From Zhengitettix transpicula (taxonomy: Eukaryota; Arthropoda; Insecta; Orthoptera; Tetrigidae): 64,000 nucleotides of DNA. The position numbers were made by a program, and so were the translations under genes. The notes beneath the pieces are model-generated. The model did no database searches. It was not told the DNA's origin and saw only the letters and a list, made by a program, of their open reading frames with translations. The DNA is taken from NCBI GenBank assembly GCA_037074705.1, contig CM073594.1, positions 61,438,509 through 61,502,508 of the forward strand, read 5' to 3'. Positions 21,751-33,262 of this stretch are shown here, in pieces; positions within the stretch are counted from its first letter, which is position 1, and each line of letters starts with the position of its first letter.

Positions 21751-22059
21751 TTTAATTATTTAATTTAAATATTAAGTCAGTTATAGTTGCTAAATTTACA
21801 ACACAGGTTTTATCTACAACTATTTAGACTAATCATTGTTTATCTCGTCATTTGACGAACGTTACCGTGTGGACGGGATCGTTAATTTTTTTGTTAATTG
21901 TGTTTCAAGCTGCCATCCTCCATCTTATACGTTTCATGGAAACGTATGTGTTGGTAAATTATTATACATTAATTCAGTAGTTTCTGCGAACTCGTGATTG
22001 CATCTTATATGATTATTCTGTGCTTGAGAATTCTGTGTTGGACGACTCACGGAGTCCAA

Positions 22060-22884
22060 TGCAACTAACGAGTACCCTTTAAATTTTATTAATAAACACA
22101 GTAACATTAGATTGAACTAAATCCAATATCCCACCGTCACTCGTTCCCAAACATTTTATTACGAATTTCTACATCACAAATTCGTCCAAATTTTTAAAGA
22201 ATATCACAGATCCATTATTTACAGATCTTCTAATATTATTTTCTTCATGATTAAAAACCACAAGGACCCACCTGACACCTACAGCAAACATTGTGTTGTT
22301 TACAAAATCTCTTGCTCTAATTGTAATTCCTGCTACATAGGACAAACAAAACGTTCCCGCATCAAGGAACATATGTCTAACAACAAACTTCCCAACCATA
22401 ACCAAACTGTAGTCTCCAACCATATCATCAATTCTAAACATACATTTGTATTGGAAAAATTCTAAGATTTTAGGCATTGACACCAGGTACAATTCCAGCC
22501 TTATATCAGAGATGCTTCACAATAAATCAAACATCACAGCAATTAATCTTCAAAGTGACATTGTGAAACTCAACAATTACTTTGGTCCCTTATTATTACG
22601 TTAAACCTTCTGTTTTCCCATTATCGTTGCTCCCTTTGGATCTCCCTTTTCGTCGCTTTTGAGTTTTTGTCAACTGACGAGTGCAGTTGTGTCGCCCTAG
22701 GCTCTTATCAGCACCTAAGAAAAGGACAAGCTTCCCAGAAAGGTTTTTTTTGGTATGAATTAGCTATCTTTCTTATTAATTATTTTCAATCGGACGCAAT
22801 TTTTTTCATTTTTAATAAACAGTCCGTGGTATTTACATTATCACTTATTTTGACTGTGTTGGTCTATTTTCCTTATCATTAAAT
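22060..22884 (+). mobile_element. Penelope-like element, 5'-truncated copy with GIY-YIG endonuclease
   Basis: The frame at 22,247-22,465 reads KHCVVYKISCSNCNSCYIGQ followed by TKRSRIKEHMSNNKLPNH, then a long loop. This is the GIY-YIG domain with its CxxCxxC knuckle, as in Penelope-like retroelements. The copy aligns with the longer one at 59.27-60.02 kb, including GAATTAAATCCAATAT-type leader wording and the shared 3' end (GTGCAGTTGTGTCGC...GCACCT...GGTATTTACATTATCACTT). It is truncated upstream at about 22,060. A short deletion removes part of the endonuclease compared with the 59.5-kb copy. Confidence 0.75.
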
Positions 22885-22985
22885 TTAAGAAGTAATACAT
22901 TTATTATGATATTTTGGAATTACTAGTGACCTTGTTAACACTATTATAACGATCATTTAAATTTTCAGAGATTCAACAAGTCTTA

Positions 22986-25429
22986 TCATGGGGAATCTTC
23001 ACATTTTTTTATTGTATAGTAATTGCATATAATTACAAAAATTGTCCGTTAAATACGTATCAGGAAACACTGTATGTTTATAGTTGTATATATGTATACT
23101 CTAATTTAAAAACAGTATATTGACGGTCTCAATAAATTTAATTCGTCCTAGAACTAATAAATTAGTTTAAGATAAATATATATTGATCTATATATGTATA
23201 TTGACAATGTAACCACATTATTATTTGTCGATCATATTATAATTTTCAACTGCTCTATTGATATAATGAATTAACGGCCTCTTCAGATATGTTAAAAATA
23301 TTTTATTTAACAATTCAACGACGTTTCAATACGCTTTTGTTAGTTCATCATGTTTCAATAAGGTCGTTATGTTACCGCGGTAACAATTTTGTGTCATGAA
23401 TAATTCAAACCACAAAATTACAGTATATATGTCTTCCTATTCTTCTAAAATAATATTTAATAATAAATTTTACCAATCATAAAGTAAACATATTTTTTTC
23501 TTCCAAAAATAAAGGTTGTTTTGGAGGTCACATACTTTTCAAATGTGCTCAAAACTTTTTTTTTAAAAAAAAATAATCCTTTAACTCGTAATACTGATGA
23601 TTTTTTTATTTATAACTTGAGCAATAGAAAAAACAAAACTCTTTAAAGCAGTTATGAGTCTTACAACAAATTACCTTAAGATTTAAAACTGTACAATTAA
23701 AAAATATTTAGTAAAAAAAAGACAAATTAGTATTTTAAAATTTCTAATTGCTCGGACTGATTTATTATTTTTTATATTAATTGTATATATATTTTATGTT
23801 CTTTTTTTACTAAATGATGGGATGAATGTAGAAATTTACTGTTTTTAATACATAAAAATTTATTATTATTAAAAAATTAAAATTACATAATGTCTTAATA
23901 TTTTATAAAATTATATTAAAAATTAAAAAATGGATTATAAATATTATTTAATTTTAAGGTGTATTTATTGTGTGAAAATTTGTTTTAATGCACAACATCG
24001 CCGAAAAGGCGACGGTTTTTTACTGTTTTGTCTGTATTTGGCTATCTTTTTTATTAATATATTAAACGATTTAATTGAGAAAGCAGTGTTAGGTCCTTGG
24101 TAATTATTTACTTCGTAACTATGAGTATAAAAAATCTATATTCCGTATTCCTTCTGCTTCCGATTTACAAAAATCACCTCTGACTTACGACGAGAAAAAT
24201 GACCATTGTCGATCTCTGCAAATACCGGGGAAAGCCGATATGCTATTATGTCATTACATGGCATAAAAAAATACCTTCAAACTAAGCAATATCTACGACC
24301 AATTAATATTAAGGAAACATCTACTTGCCTGCTGTTTTTTTAATTAATAATGCATATTAAGAAAGCCTCAACGTAACGTGATGTTTCTACATCATGTTTC
24401 GTATTAAATTGGCTACTATTTAATTACCATCTTGGAACACGAACAGTATAATTATATGCAATTATATGTTTGTGAGACGTATAACAAATCCGAAGGTATA
24501 TTTCTTTAATTATTCACAGAAAAAAATTATTCTGGTCAGCATTTATTAAACGTGTGCTTTCAGTGTATGGCGAACCATACACTCAATATTATAAAGAAAC
24601 AGCCCAGAGATGTTTTTTTTTTCGCACATCCGCTTCTCCACAAACTTTATGTTGTCATCTCCGTATGCGCAATTAAATTTCGCAATATGAAGTGACGCGG
24701 TTTTCTGCGGTGAAAACATCGTGATGGAAAGCACCGTGCGAAATTGGTAGCGATTAGCCTCGGGCACAACAGGAGAATAAAAGAATGCTCGAGATTTTCC
24801 TCTCCGGCTCGAAACCGCAAGGCGGAACTTTGTGAAATAAACAAGGGAAATAACCCACCCACCCACACATATAACAAAGGGGAGAAGCAGACCGTGGAAA
24901 CTTCAAAACGTGGCACTCGACTGGACAATAAGTCGATTACATTTTCTTGACGAATCCTGTAGAGCACAAACGGACTTTCCATGTGTATTTCACTTCCTGA
25001 TACATTTTATAAGAATTTAAAACCTCATTATTTATCAATGTAAATATCGAACGTTTCGTGATGACAATAACAACTGTGTATTGATTATAAAATATATTAT
25101 CGATAAATACTATAAATTAACGACCCTTTCAGGCATTCTGAAGTATTTAACGCTTCAACGACGTTTCATTAGTTTTTAATCTGGTTGTAATGTTACTATG
25201 GCAACAATTTTGGGTCATACAAAAATGTTGTGCATTAAAACAAATTTTTACACAATAAATTCTTCTTAAAATTAAATAATATTTATAATTCATTTATTAA
25301 TTTTTAATATAATTTTATAAAATATTAATACATTATGTAATTTTAATTTTTTAATGATAATAATAAATTTTTATGTAGTAAAAACAGAAAAATTCCTACA
25401 TTCATCCCAACATTTAGTAAAAAAGAACA

Positions 25430-25470
<41 letters not shown>

Positions 25471-26301
25471 CAATTAATATAAAAAAAATAATAAATCAGT
25501 CCCAGCAATTAGAAATTTTGAAATACTAATTTGTCAATTTTTTACTAAATATTTTTAAATTGTACAGTTTTAAATCTTAAGGTAATTTGTTGTAAGACTC
25601 ATATCTGCTTTAAAGAGTTTTTATTTTTCTATTGATCAAGTTTATAAATAAAAAAATCATCAGTATTACGGGTTAAATAATTTTTTTTTTTAAAAAAAAA
25701 AAGTTTTGAGCACATTTGAAAAGTATTGTGACCCCCAAACCAACCTTTATTTCTGGAAAAAACTAATACGTTTACTTTATGATTGGTAAAACTTATTATT
25801 AAATTGAAAATATATTATTTTAATATTAAATATTATTTTAGAAGAATAGGAAGACATATATACTGTAATTTTGTGGTTTGAAATAGTTCAGACACAAAAT
25901 TGTTACCGCGGTAACATAACGACCTTATTGAAACATGATGAAAGTACAAAAGCTAATTGAAACGTCGTTGAATTGCTAAATAAAATGTTTTTAACATATC
26001 TGAAGAGGCCGTTAATCCATTATATCAATAGAGCAGATGAAAATTAAAATTTGATCGACAAATAATAATGTGGTTACATTCTCAATAAACATATGTAGAT
26101 CTATATATATATTTATCTTAAACTAATTTATTAGTTCTAGGACGAATTAAATTTATTGAGACCGTCAATATACTGATTTTAAATCAGAGTATACATATAT
26201 ACAATTATAAACATATAGTGTTTCGTGATACGTAGTTAACGGACAATTTTTGTAATTATATGCAATTACTATACAACAAAAAATGTGAAGATTCCCCATG
26301 A
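22986..26301. repeat. 3.3-kb fold-back: long inverted repeat with about 1-kb arms
   Basis: The left arm 22,986-23,998 begins TCATGGGGAATCTTCACA, and the right arm 25,224-26,301 ends TGTGAAGATTCCCCATGA. Matching order throughout includes TGACGGTCTCAATAAATTTAATT, TTAACGGCCTCTTCAGATATG, CAACGACGTTTCAAT, GTTACCGCGGTAAC and TTTAATGCACAACAT. The 1.2-kb spacer is mostly unique and includes a G+C-richer part at 24.7-24.95 kb. A third, partial copy of the GAAACGTCGTT segment lies in the spacer at 25.1-25.2 kb. The arms show no coding capacity. Confidence 0.8.
25434..25462. repeat. (TA)n microsatellite
   Basis: A run of about 13 TA units lies inside the right arm of the fold-back. The left arm has only a short TATATA there, so the run expanded after the arms formed. 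Confidence 0.85.
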
Positions 26302-26329
26302 CACTATTTACTATGCATTTTGTTCATAA

Positions 26330-26680
26330 AATTTGCTACTTGCTACACGGTACCAACTAAAAGGTCATTACAAATCCGTCTCAAAGAACACGTGTCTAAC
26401 AATAATCTCCCCACACTGATAAATAAACTATATTTTCCTTAAAGATTTTATTAATTTTCAAAATATGCTTTCGACTGACGTTTATAATTCTACAATGATT
26501 TCCTGAACGTTTTACTTCAAAATTATGACGCCGAGAGAATTGAAACTCTCAAACTAAGGAGTAGGTACGAACGATTACTCTTCTTCGCTGATGATGTCTT
26601 CATGGCAACATTTAAAAATTTTAATACACATTAATAAAGCCTCAAGAGTTGGTTGAAACGTATCGTAGTGTTCCTTACGT
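26330..26680 (+). pseudogene. Penelope-like endonuclease scrap and LINE-like scrap
   Basis: At 26,340-26,420 the plus strand reads CYTVPTKRSLQIRLKEHVSN, matching CYIGQTKRS..RIKEHMSNN of the 22.3-kb copy with the IGQ core lost. From 26,525 it reads NYDAERIETLKLRSRYERLL, which resembles the C-terminal end of a LINE polymerase. Both are too short and decayed to be functional. Confidence 0.5.
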
Positions 26681-26992
26681 CGTATCATTAATTTTTTTTC
26701 GTATTAAATACCTGTTTAAATTTGGGTGTTTATTAATCGAATTAACATATTGACAGACGCACAACGTTAATTTTATGAAACTACATGTAACTCTTAAAGC
26801 AAATACGAAACCTTATTTTCACTGAAAATGTAAAAGAATATTTTAGAATGTGAACATGTCCAAATACAAACAAATTTTGAACTAACGCGAGTAATTTTTC
26901 ATTTACGACGTTGAATTTCCAATAAAAAGTTTAATTAAAATTTTTCCCATATTTGGACATGTTCATATTTAAATATATTAATAAACAGGAAT

Positions 26993-27150
26993 TTAGTATC
27001 CTTAAAATATAGCCCGGGGGCCCTAATGAACCCTTGGCTACCTTCCTCTACCCTTCCGCATCCCCCATTTCAAATCCCTTCCTATGCTATTAAAGAGGAG
27101 TTGCCCTAAGTGGATTACCCTCATGTAGCCTGTTGCCCTAAAAAAATAAT
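26993..27150 (+). mobile_element. 5'-truncated copy of the poly-A-tailed repeat
   Basis: Only the last 150 bases of the family are present (TATAGCCCGGGGGCCCTAAT...TGTTGCCCTAAAAAA), followed by TAATAATAATAA. A copy cut at its 5' end but with an intact tail is the usual product of incomplete reverse transcription. Confidence 0.75.
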
Positions 27151-27424
27151 AATAATAATTTTAATAATATTATTCTTGTCAGGCTAAATTAAACGTTTGG
27201 TTTGAAATTTCCACGAAGATAAAACTAAATATTGTACATTAAAGACAGCGCTTGGAATATAACGTATAAAATTCTAAATATGTAGGAAGAGCTTTCGTGT
27301 TTCCCCTGCAAGACGATGACGATGCTGTTAGTCGTGGAAACGTCGCGTGATAATGTAACAGGCTGGAAACACGTGAACTCTTTCCGCATAAACTTCACTG
27401 ATAAAGTTAAAGTATCAGGATGGG

Positions 27425-27490
27425 TAAATATCGACCAGACCGGGAATCGAACCTGCTTTACCAACTAAGCTACCCGAGTCGACTCCAGAC
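27425..27490 (-). repeat. tRNA-derived SINE head
   Basis: The minus strand has an A-box-like TAGCTTAGTTGG (27,472-27,461) and a perfect B box GGTTCGATTCC (27,453-27,443), followed by CGGTCTGGTCGATATTT. The distance between the boxes is shorter than in a tRNA, so a genuine tRNA gene is excluded. A loose A-box copy without a B box lies nearby on the plus strand (27,690-27,710). Confidence 0.6.
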
Positions 27491-28579
27491 CCCTCTCCAT
27501 TAATAATAGACAGATCCCGGCTTCACCTAACATTTAGCAGATCACAATGTTCTTGGCTTAACTTTAGAACTCGATGAAGGATGGATATTGAATTAATTAA
27601 AACAAAGATCCGCCATAGAGGCCATAAAATTTTATTAAATGATCTGGATGGAAAAAGCTTGACTGACCGAGTCCACTCGGATTGTTTAGTTGGTACAGCA
27701 GCCGCTTACCAAAGGCTTTAGAAAATAATAAAGACGTTTCTCAAATACTTATTTATTTCGTGCCTACGAACGGGAACTATTGAACAGCCAACGTTAATAC
27801 AGATGACATTTCCGTTTCTATTAAACGTCGGAGAGACATGTTTGAAATTTTTCATAATAAATTTCTGACTGTTTGGCTGATATTTTTTTTTATCATTTAT
27901 TTAAAATAAGTCACATAAATATAATTGATAAACAAAAAAAATCATTCCAATTTTCTGTCGTTTATATTCACAATTACAACCGCCATACGACGCAGTTCGT
28001 GACACTAAATTTATATTTTTACACCTAACTGTAACATGCATACATTTAAATGACCTAAAATTGTGGACGAAACGTCGCAATATTGTTACCATTTTTTTGT
28101 TTCAGTTGAATAACACACTCTTTCATGTCTGATAAATTGGCCGTTTTTCTAGTTATTAATTAACGAGATCCATGTAACTTTTAATAACAATTTATGATAA
28201 ATATAATACTAATGATTTATATAAAGGCGGAAAAATATTTAAGAGAGTTGTAGTCACTGAACAGAGCGGGAGCGAAGCTTTAACACCTTTTCATTTAGAT
28301 AATATTAACAATTTCAGTCACGGCTGTGAAGAACGAATAATTAGAAGAGACTTGTATTTAAATGGAGATGCTAGCTCACGTTACCTACGAAACGCCTGAG
28401 ATATCTACAATAACTGTTTTGATCTTCTCTTAACATGTTTACAGTCTTTATCTCACGTAATGTTTGCATGGTTGCACATTTTCGACACTACCAAACTTTC
28501 GGTCACTCTATTACTATGTAAACAAAGATACAACTTAGTTTCTGTCCTTCCACTTTGGTGCGATGGTCACGGAAGCTGT

Positions 28580-28670
28580 GAGTGCGAGTGAGACTTTCAC
28601 CTACCTGCCTCGTCTCCTTCCCCTGGAAGTCTGCGGGGTTCAGTCGACGCCTCGGCCTTTTATAGCGACC
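28580..28670 (-). promoter_or_regulatory. Candidate TATA promoter and non-coding first exon for the amd-like gene
   Basis: On the minus strand a canonical TATAAAAGG box lies at 28,664-28,656 in a G+C-rich context. About 50-60 bases downstream is a good 5' splice site G^GTAGGTG (donor GT at 28,604-28,603). A start near 28,635 would give a short exon of about 30 bases. The next gene on this strand is the amd-like gene, whose ATG exon has a 3' splice site at 8709. That would make a 5'UTR intron of about 20 kb. The order and strand fit, but nothing in the sequence proves the link. Confidence 0.35.
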
Positions 28671-28899
28671 CAGGCCTTGAGCGCCAAGGACTGGACCCCG
28701 CGACGTCTCCATCAAACACCTCTCATTCAAAACCGCACTCTCGTAAAGCTACTCTGCAACACAAAACACGGACGTTTAATTCAGTTACGTGTCACAGCAG
28801 TGTGGGCCATCTGCGGTCCCTCTCAGACATCTTCATTCAAGCCTGGCATCACATTGATCCATCGAACCTCTTTTTCTAACCAATAAAAATGGAACGTTT

Positions 28900-31800
28900 G
28901 CAGAACAACTGACAAGTTATTGACCACTGACCCGGAATGCACCAATCAAAAACTTCCACGTCAGCTCTTTATTTATTATATTAAATAGTCCGACGTTGGA
29001 TCACGAAACGAATACAATGAGATGTTATTTAAATAAAATTCTCATCTGTATGCTTTTCGGAACAATTTGAATGGAACGAACTCAAGAACTGCCTGAAGGA
29101 ATTTCGAAGACTTTTCGTATTTCTACTTTCTGCACTTCACGTCAAGGGTGTCGAAGTTTAGTGGATAAAATCAAAACTACAAAAGAAAGAAAGGCTATGG
29201 ATAACTGAAATGTTTTCGGATTAATGACACATTGTTATTTTATTATTCAGACTGGTTCATTCTATTATATTTTTTAAAATACAAAACAATCAAATTACAG
29301 CTACAAAATGTAGTTATTCGTCTTATTATTTTATAATATGAGCAAAAGGCGCTTTCGCCTGTATTCTCCTTTATCGTTCTATGAACTTAACAACAAAAAT
29401 AGATTTTTTCTGGTTTACTGTGCCAATAATTTTGGTTCACAAATGACGAAGAGGTTTTACAGCAGGATTATACAGAATACAGCCGAAAATTTCTGATACT
29501 GTTACTAAAATAATTATATTAACAAGAATAAACTACATTTTACAGACAGAAATTATGTGTATATTTTAAAAAATAAGATTGTTTATTATGGATAGTAACT
29601 CTGTGAAGAATAATCATTAAACAAATAGTTCTTTAATGAATGCATAAGAAGATGTAATCAGCCAATATTAAGATGGCGTTCATACAAAAGACGTTCGTCA
29701 ATATCTGCGCTTAAATAAAGTGGTTCATATAAGTAAAAATAGTACGTTTAAATTATGAAGGATATAACTGAAAACATTATCCTGTCGAGCGTCTATAAAT
29801 CTATCGTAATTAATTCACTCCGCAAAATATTGTTTAATGGCCACTCCACAGCGTCACTTGCGCCTAAAAATGTTCGCTATCGATAATATCTGTCTTTAAG
29901 TGTTATTAATCCAATTCAGTCATCTTTAGCCAAGATTTTCTCCCATATTCTTGGCTTGAAATTACGATAACTATATACCACTTAGTGTTCGTCGAGGAAG
30001 TAGGAACACAAATGTGAAAAGTTCAGTCATTCACACCAGGTCGGGGACATTTTTTTTAAATAACAATACCCTGTATTTGTCGTCACTGCGTTTAAGTGAC
30101 TGTGTTCCGGATCGCGGCCGGCAATTCTGTTCATAAATAGGTGACAAGGTGGTTTTTGATTGGTGCTTATTTGGCCGTTGACGTCTCCGGCTGTGATGAA
30201 AGTAACTACTCCATGATTGATAACCGAAAGAGAGTATAATTCGGGAATTTACGATATCGTAGTTTACACTTTCCTCTTCCAAATCACCAATTCTCAACAT
30301 TAAATTCGGTATACTGTATAGCCTATTCTGAGGCTTAAGTACGTAGAAAAACGAATATAAAAATAAAATAAAATTACCATTATAAAAGACATTTTAAAAT
30401 ATTATATTCAAACGAATATAGTATAAACGTACAGAAACGTCACTGTGTTGAACAATGGTCGTTAGTTCATTTAATTTATTGCATTAATAAAAATCAGTAA
30501 AATATTAAAAGATATAAAAATTTACTTAATGCTATTAACCCCTTTATGACATTTTTCCGTTAAGACGCGCAACACGTTTTTTTATGTCAGAAGAACATTA
30601 AAAAAACGAAAAGAAATTTCTAATTTTTAATATAACGCGATATTTTATAGTTTCTTTAAGGCACAAAATAATATGAATCACAAGACTATATCGAAACTCA
30701 AAAGAACAACAAAATTTGAATTAATGGCTACGGACAGCTACTTTGCCTTTGTATGGATAACGACACTAACTTTTAGTGATAACTACGGTATAGAGATTAA
30801 ATACGTTCATATGTCTAAATAATCTAATTTGTAATACTGCTACTTGGAATTAATTTTGTTTACATCACATGTGTATTTGTAATTATATTCCGTATTAAGA
30901 GAATAAAAGGAAATAACATACAAATCTGATAAATTGTATCAATATTGCGTCCAAAAATCTAGCTTAGATTAAAATTTTAAAATTATTTCCACGTGATTTC
31001 GTCCTTTTCTGTTTTCCGCGTGTTCAAAATATTCTACACTTATTCTCAACCGAACTGTTTGTGTGTAATTCAAATTTTTTTCCTCTCTACAATTCTCACG
31101 GAGAAATTTAATTGTCAACACAACAGAAAGTTCTCCGAACAGTGTGTTACTTTCATAGTAATAATAATATTCTCCAGTTTTTGTGCGACTTTCATTTGTC
31201 TATGAAGTAGTGAAATGAATATTTAATGTCCATACCTTACATAGGAGTGTAAATAAAACAAAAAGGCAGAAACTTTAGAAACTTGAGTCGTCTCACCCCG
31301 ATAATTGCTACGATACTGACCAGTCTAGCATTTTCATTTTATAGACACGAAGTCCTATTGCACATTATTTAAATGTATTTTACAAGACGAAAGATTGTTT
31401 ATTCCCCCACCCTTTTAAACAGTGTTGTCATCTAGTAGTATAATGAAATAGTTATGTCTCTCTCTTTTCATCCATTTTCCAAATTTTTTTCTTTGCAAAA
31501 ATATCCCTGAGAATTATAAAACCGTGTAAGTGATCGACTTTAAAAACTCATCTTCGTCAATATTATATTATATTATATTATAATAGGTTATTTTTTATTA
31601 TTAATTATTTGATTTTCAAGTACGGTGTAAATATTTCTAAAAGTTGTTGGTTAAAGACCTGTATCAAATTCTTCAATTAAAATCTCACAGTATCTTTAAA
31701 TATTGAAGGTATTTGAACTACTTTCCTGTTGTTTTTTCCGGCCTAATTTTTTTCCTTACAACAGACTACCAAGAAGTTTGATTTACATTTTCCTTCCTTA

Positions 31801-33000
31801 TGATTTTCCTGCTGTTAACGCTACAACACCAACGTGATTTAAACTTGCTCTTTGTTAATAATATGAGTTTGATTACTGCACAATACAGGAGTGATCCTTT
31901 TTTTCTATCGCCACGAACAAGAGACAGTTATAATAATCACTAACTAACAATTTATCAGTTTCCCTAAATCGCCACAACCGTCTATTACCCATTTGTAAGT
32001 CCTTAATACCTGTACTTCAACTTTTTAGAAATATATTAAATTAATGATTAATAGTTGAAGAAACATACAATGCTGAAAGGTTCTTTGTAATTTTATGTTT
32101 TCAATCTAAGAACTTGATAACTTTTTAATGACTTTTAAATAACTAGTTTAATTATAACAAATAACATAATATCTTAAATCCTCTTAAATAATTTTATTAA
32201 TTGCACGTTATCAAGGCAAAATAAACGAACTGAGAAACCAAAGGAACGTAGTTGGACAATTCGAAACGTCATCTGATAAAAATGTAAATAAAGGGCTAAA
32301 TGAAGTAAATTATATTACTTATTATTTGGGAGAATATAGATTTATTGTTTTCTTCCTCCTCCAAGGACATGGTTAATTTATTTTTAAAATATGCGCTATA
32401 GTTTTATTTTACTCATCACCGAAATTGCAAAATTAGTGTGTCTAGAATTATTTTATAATTTTTTTTGGTGAAAGACAGCATCTAAAAAGTCGTATTGAAA
32501 ACGTAAAATAGAAAGTTGAAAATTATCTGACAATCTTGTAATATATATATAGCAGAATGGATCAAAATAAAATATTTAATAAAGAAGTTGTCCATAGGCA
32601 AATGTTAGAATTTTTATTACTTGTTGCCATGCAGCCCAGAGATTTCCTTTAATACCTGAAGGGGTCCTAATGTAAGCACGAAACGTCGTTCTTGCCTGTG
32701 AAGAATTTGCTGTAATTTCTTTATGAAATTTTGTATTCTGACTTATTAGGCCATTAATATTTAAGTATGATAATATGTAAAGATTCATGTCAGGTTAGAA
32801 AAGTATACGTATATATATTGTAATTGGTGTCGGAGAATTTCTCCATTAGTTGTTGAAATTTAGTCTCTAACAACTGTTTATTTTTGTTTCTTATTTGGCC
32901 AATTTGACGTGAATCGTACAGTTAGTTCCTTTTTATGGAATTGGAATTTATTGAAAGGTCACACAAATTTTATCAAGTATTAGTAATTATTGATTATTTT
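28900..33000. other. Long A+T-rich non-coding stretch
   Basis: No gene and no complete repeat are seen in about 4 kb. A hammerhead-like core lies at 32,656-32,684 (listed separately). A short ATTAT repeat is at 31,560-31,582. The open frames at 30.0-30.3 and 31.0-31.2 kb have no recognisable domain. Confidence 0.5.
32656..32684 (+). ncRNA. Hammerhead ribozyme-like core, decayed
   Basis: CTGAAGG at 32,656 and GAAAC at 32,680-32,684 are separated by a 17-base loop whose stem II is poor (GGTCC against AGCAC). The following CGTCG matches other copies. Activity is unlikely. Confidence 0.35.
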
Positions 33001-33004
33001 TACT

Positions 33005-33262
33005 ACTGCGTTGTGAAATGTATCATCTCTGCTGGGAGTTTTTTTATATTAATTTTCTACTAATATTTATAAATTATTATTTATATTAATAATAAAAATT
33101 TCAACATAGAGACGATACGTTGCAATTGGCGCTCAACGTGGGGTGCCAATTGTGATGTATCATATTTGTTGAGAGTTTTTTTATTTATCATATAAATAAT
33201 AATTTAAAATTATAAAATAATAATAATAAAACTGCCAATAGAGACGATACGTTACAGTTGAA
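33005..33262. repeat. Tandem duplicated palindromic unit with a primer-binding-site-like sequence
   Basis: Two units of about 110-135 bases each run from GTATCAT(C/A)T..T(G)AGAGTTTTTTTAT to AGAGACGATACGTT(G/A)CA. The junction, CAATTGGCGCTCAACGTGGG followed by GTGCCAATTG, is itself palindromic. Its TTGGCGCTCAACGTGGGG resembles the tRNA primer-binding site next to LTRs of insect retrotransposons. This could be a relic of an LTR end, but no gag or pol is near. Confidence 0.35.

Noticed and set aside
23280..23340. Hammerhead motif in the fold-back arms (CTGAAGAGG and GAAACGTCG on the minus strand)
   Set aside because: The two boxes are in the wrong order and about 45 bases apart with no stem II between them; a normal core cannot be formed within one copy.
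27443..27472. Possible tRNA gene on the minus strand
   Set aside because: The A and B boxes are present but too close together, and no acceptor stem or anticodon arm can be drawn; it is a SINE head.
28563..28886. 107-codon plus-strand open frame
   Set aside because: It lies over the G+C-rich candidate promoter of the opposite strand, with no recognised domain or splice support.
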